A DNA stretch of 43,323 nt from Terriglobia bacterium (GTDB taxonomy: Bacteria; Acidobacteriota; Terriglobia; Acidiferrales; UBA7541). Under the pieces are notes generated by a model. That model had not been told where the DNA came from. It did no database searches and saw nothing but the letters and a program-made list of their open reading frames with translations. The translations under genes were made by a program, and so were the position numbers. Shown here in pieces: positions 42,853 to 43,323 of the stretch. The DNA lies in the NCBI GenBank assembly GCA_020072765.1, contig JAIQGD010000050.1, positions 1 to 43,323 of the forward strand, given 5' to 3'. Position 1 is the stretch's first letter; each line of letters opens with the position of its first letter.

Positions 42853-43323
42853 ATGATACGGAAGGAAGCGTCCAAGACGAAGCCGCCCCTGAAAACTCCG
42901 CCGGACTCCGCCGAGCGGCGGCGGCGGCGGATTGTCGAGCGGATCGAGGCCCATCGCGGCCCGATTCACGGCGGGGATCTGGCCCGGCAGTTTCACGTGA
43001 GCCGTCAATGCCTGGTGCAGGATGTGGCCATCCTGCGCGCCCGCGGCGTGGACATTCTGGCGACACCGAGAGGCTACCGCCTGCCCCAGGGGCCGGGCCA
43101 CGCGCACCGCGCGATCCTGGCCTGCCGGCATGCGCCGGAGCGGACCGAAGAGGAGCTGCAGATTCTGGTGGATCACGGCGTCAAGGTGCTGGACGTGGTC
43201 GTGGAACACCCGCTGTACGGCGAGCTGCGCGGAGCGCTGATGATCGAGTCGCGCGCGGACGTCCAGGACTTTCTCGAGCGCATGCGCACGTCGCACGCCA
43301 TGCTGCTTTCCGCGTTGACCGAC
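42853..43323 (+). CDS. niaR: NiaR-type transcription repressor (HTH_11 plus 3H domain), runs off window
   Basis: The first 157 residues are visible from the ATG at 42853 with no stop. A basic N-terminus (KEASKTKPPLKTP) leads to an HTH: RIVERIEAHRGPIHGGDLAR, then FHVSRQCLVQDVAILRARGV. The linker ATPRGYRLP follows. The 3H domain shows HAHRAILACRHAPERTEEEL, VVVEHPLYGELRGAL and SHAMLLSALTD, with the His residues that bind metal in this family. NiaR represses NAD salvage or niacin uptake genes in response to nicotinic acid. Its targets are not in the window. Confidence 0.85.
   Translation, partial: MIRKEASKTKPPLKTPPDSAERRRRRIVERIEAHRGPIHGGDLARQFHVSRQCLVQDVAILRARGVDILATPRGYRLPQGPGHAHRAILACRHAPERTEEELQILVDHGVKVLDVVVEHPLYGELRGALMIESRADVQDFLERMRTSHAMLLSALTD

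Overview
The window looks like a high-GC soil or sediment bacterium, most likely an acidobacterium or a close relative, and probably a metagenome-assembled contig. Reasons: the gene order mreB-mreC-mreD-mrdA-rodA-rne/rng, Ala/Pro/Glu-rich extensions on conserved proteins, FecR-domain proteins, frequent Rrf2 regulators, and families of short hairpin repeats between genes. This is inference from gene content; there is no rRNA or tRNA gene, IS element, integrase or CRISPR array in the window.

Region 1 (1-2051) is gene debris. It holds an ABC-transporter ATPase with an out-of-frame internal deletion (window edge), a small zincin-type metallopeptidase, and the C-terminal parts of a lytic transglycosylase (minus) and an ETF-ubiquinone oxidoreductase (plus), both broken off at about the same point (1465-1503). 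By eye the DNA left of that point is less GC-rich than the rest. It is either a rearrangement scar or an assembly join.

Region 2 (2052-9600): a secreted FecR-like protein diverges from a DUF374 acyltransferase. An operon folD-coaE-htrA (minus) follows, then an alpha/beta hydrolase lying between two 158-bp direct repeats, and a MarR regulator.

Region 3 (9547-20113, all minus) is the cell-shape cluster: a FecR/Ig-like membrane protein, mreB, mreC, mreD, mrdA, rodA, and an unusual RNase E/G whose S1 domain is split by a disordered insert of about 415 residues. It ends in a textbook intrinsic terminator.

Region 4 (20469-28281, mostly plus): a class V aminotransferase coupled to a small unknown protein, lemA (its leader duplicated in tandem as an exact 87-bp repeat) with a DUF2207 membrane protein, a small secreted protein (minus), a short HhH-type protein, and an RpoD-like sigma factor with a His/Glu-rich N-terminus. 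Repeats, including a MITE-like element, follow it.

Region 5 (28666-31748, minus): a compact run of PRPP synthetase-like, RNA 3'-phosphate cyclase and CapA-like metallophosphatase genes.

Region 6 (32136-41297, minus): a complete respiratory nitrate reductase unit read as Rrf2 regulator, diheme cytochrome c, narG, narH, narJ, narI, narK-type transporter, mostly with coupled or overlapping reading frames. The regulator sits first, behind a promoter that overlaps an imperfect palindrome. A second Rrf2 regulator diverges from it.

Region 7 (41921-43323): a carboxymuconolactone decarboxylase-like protein, a PilZ protein, and the start of a NiaR-type regulator that runs off the window.
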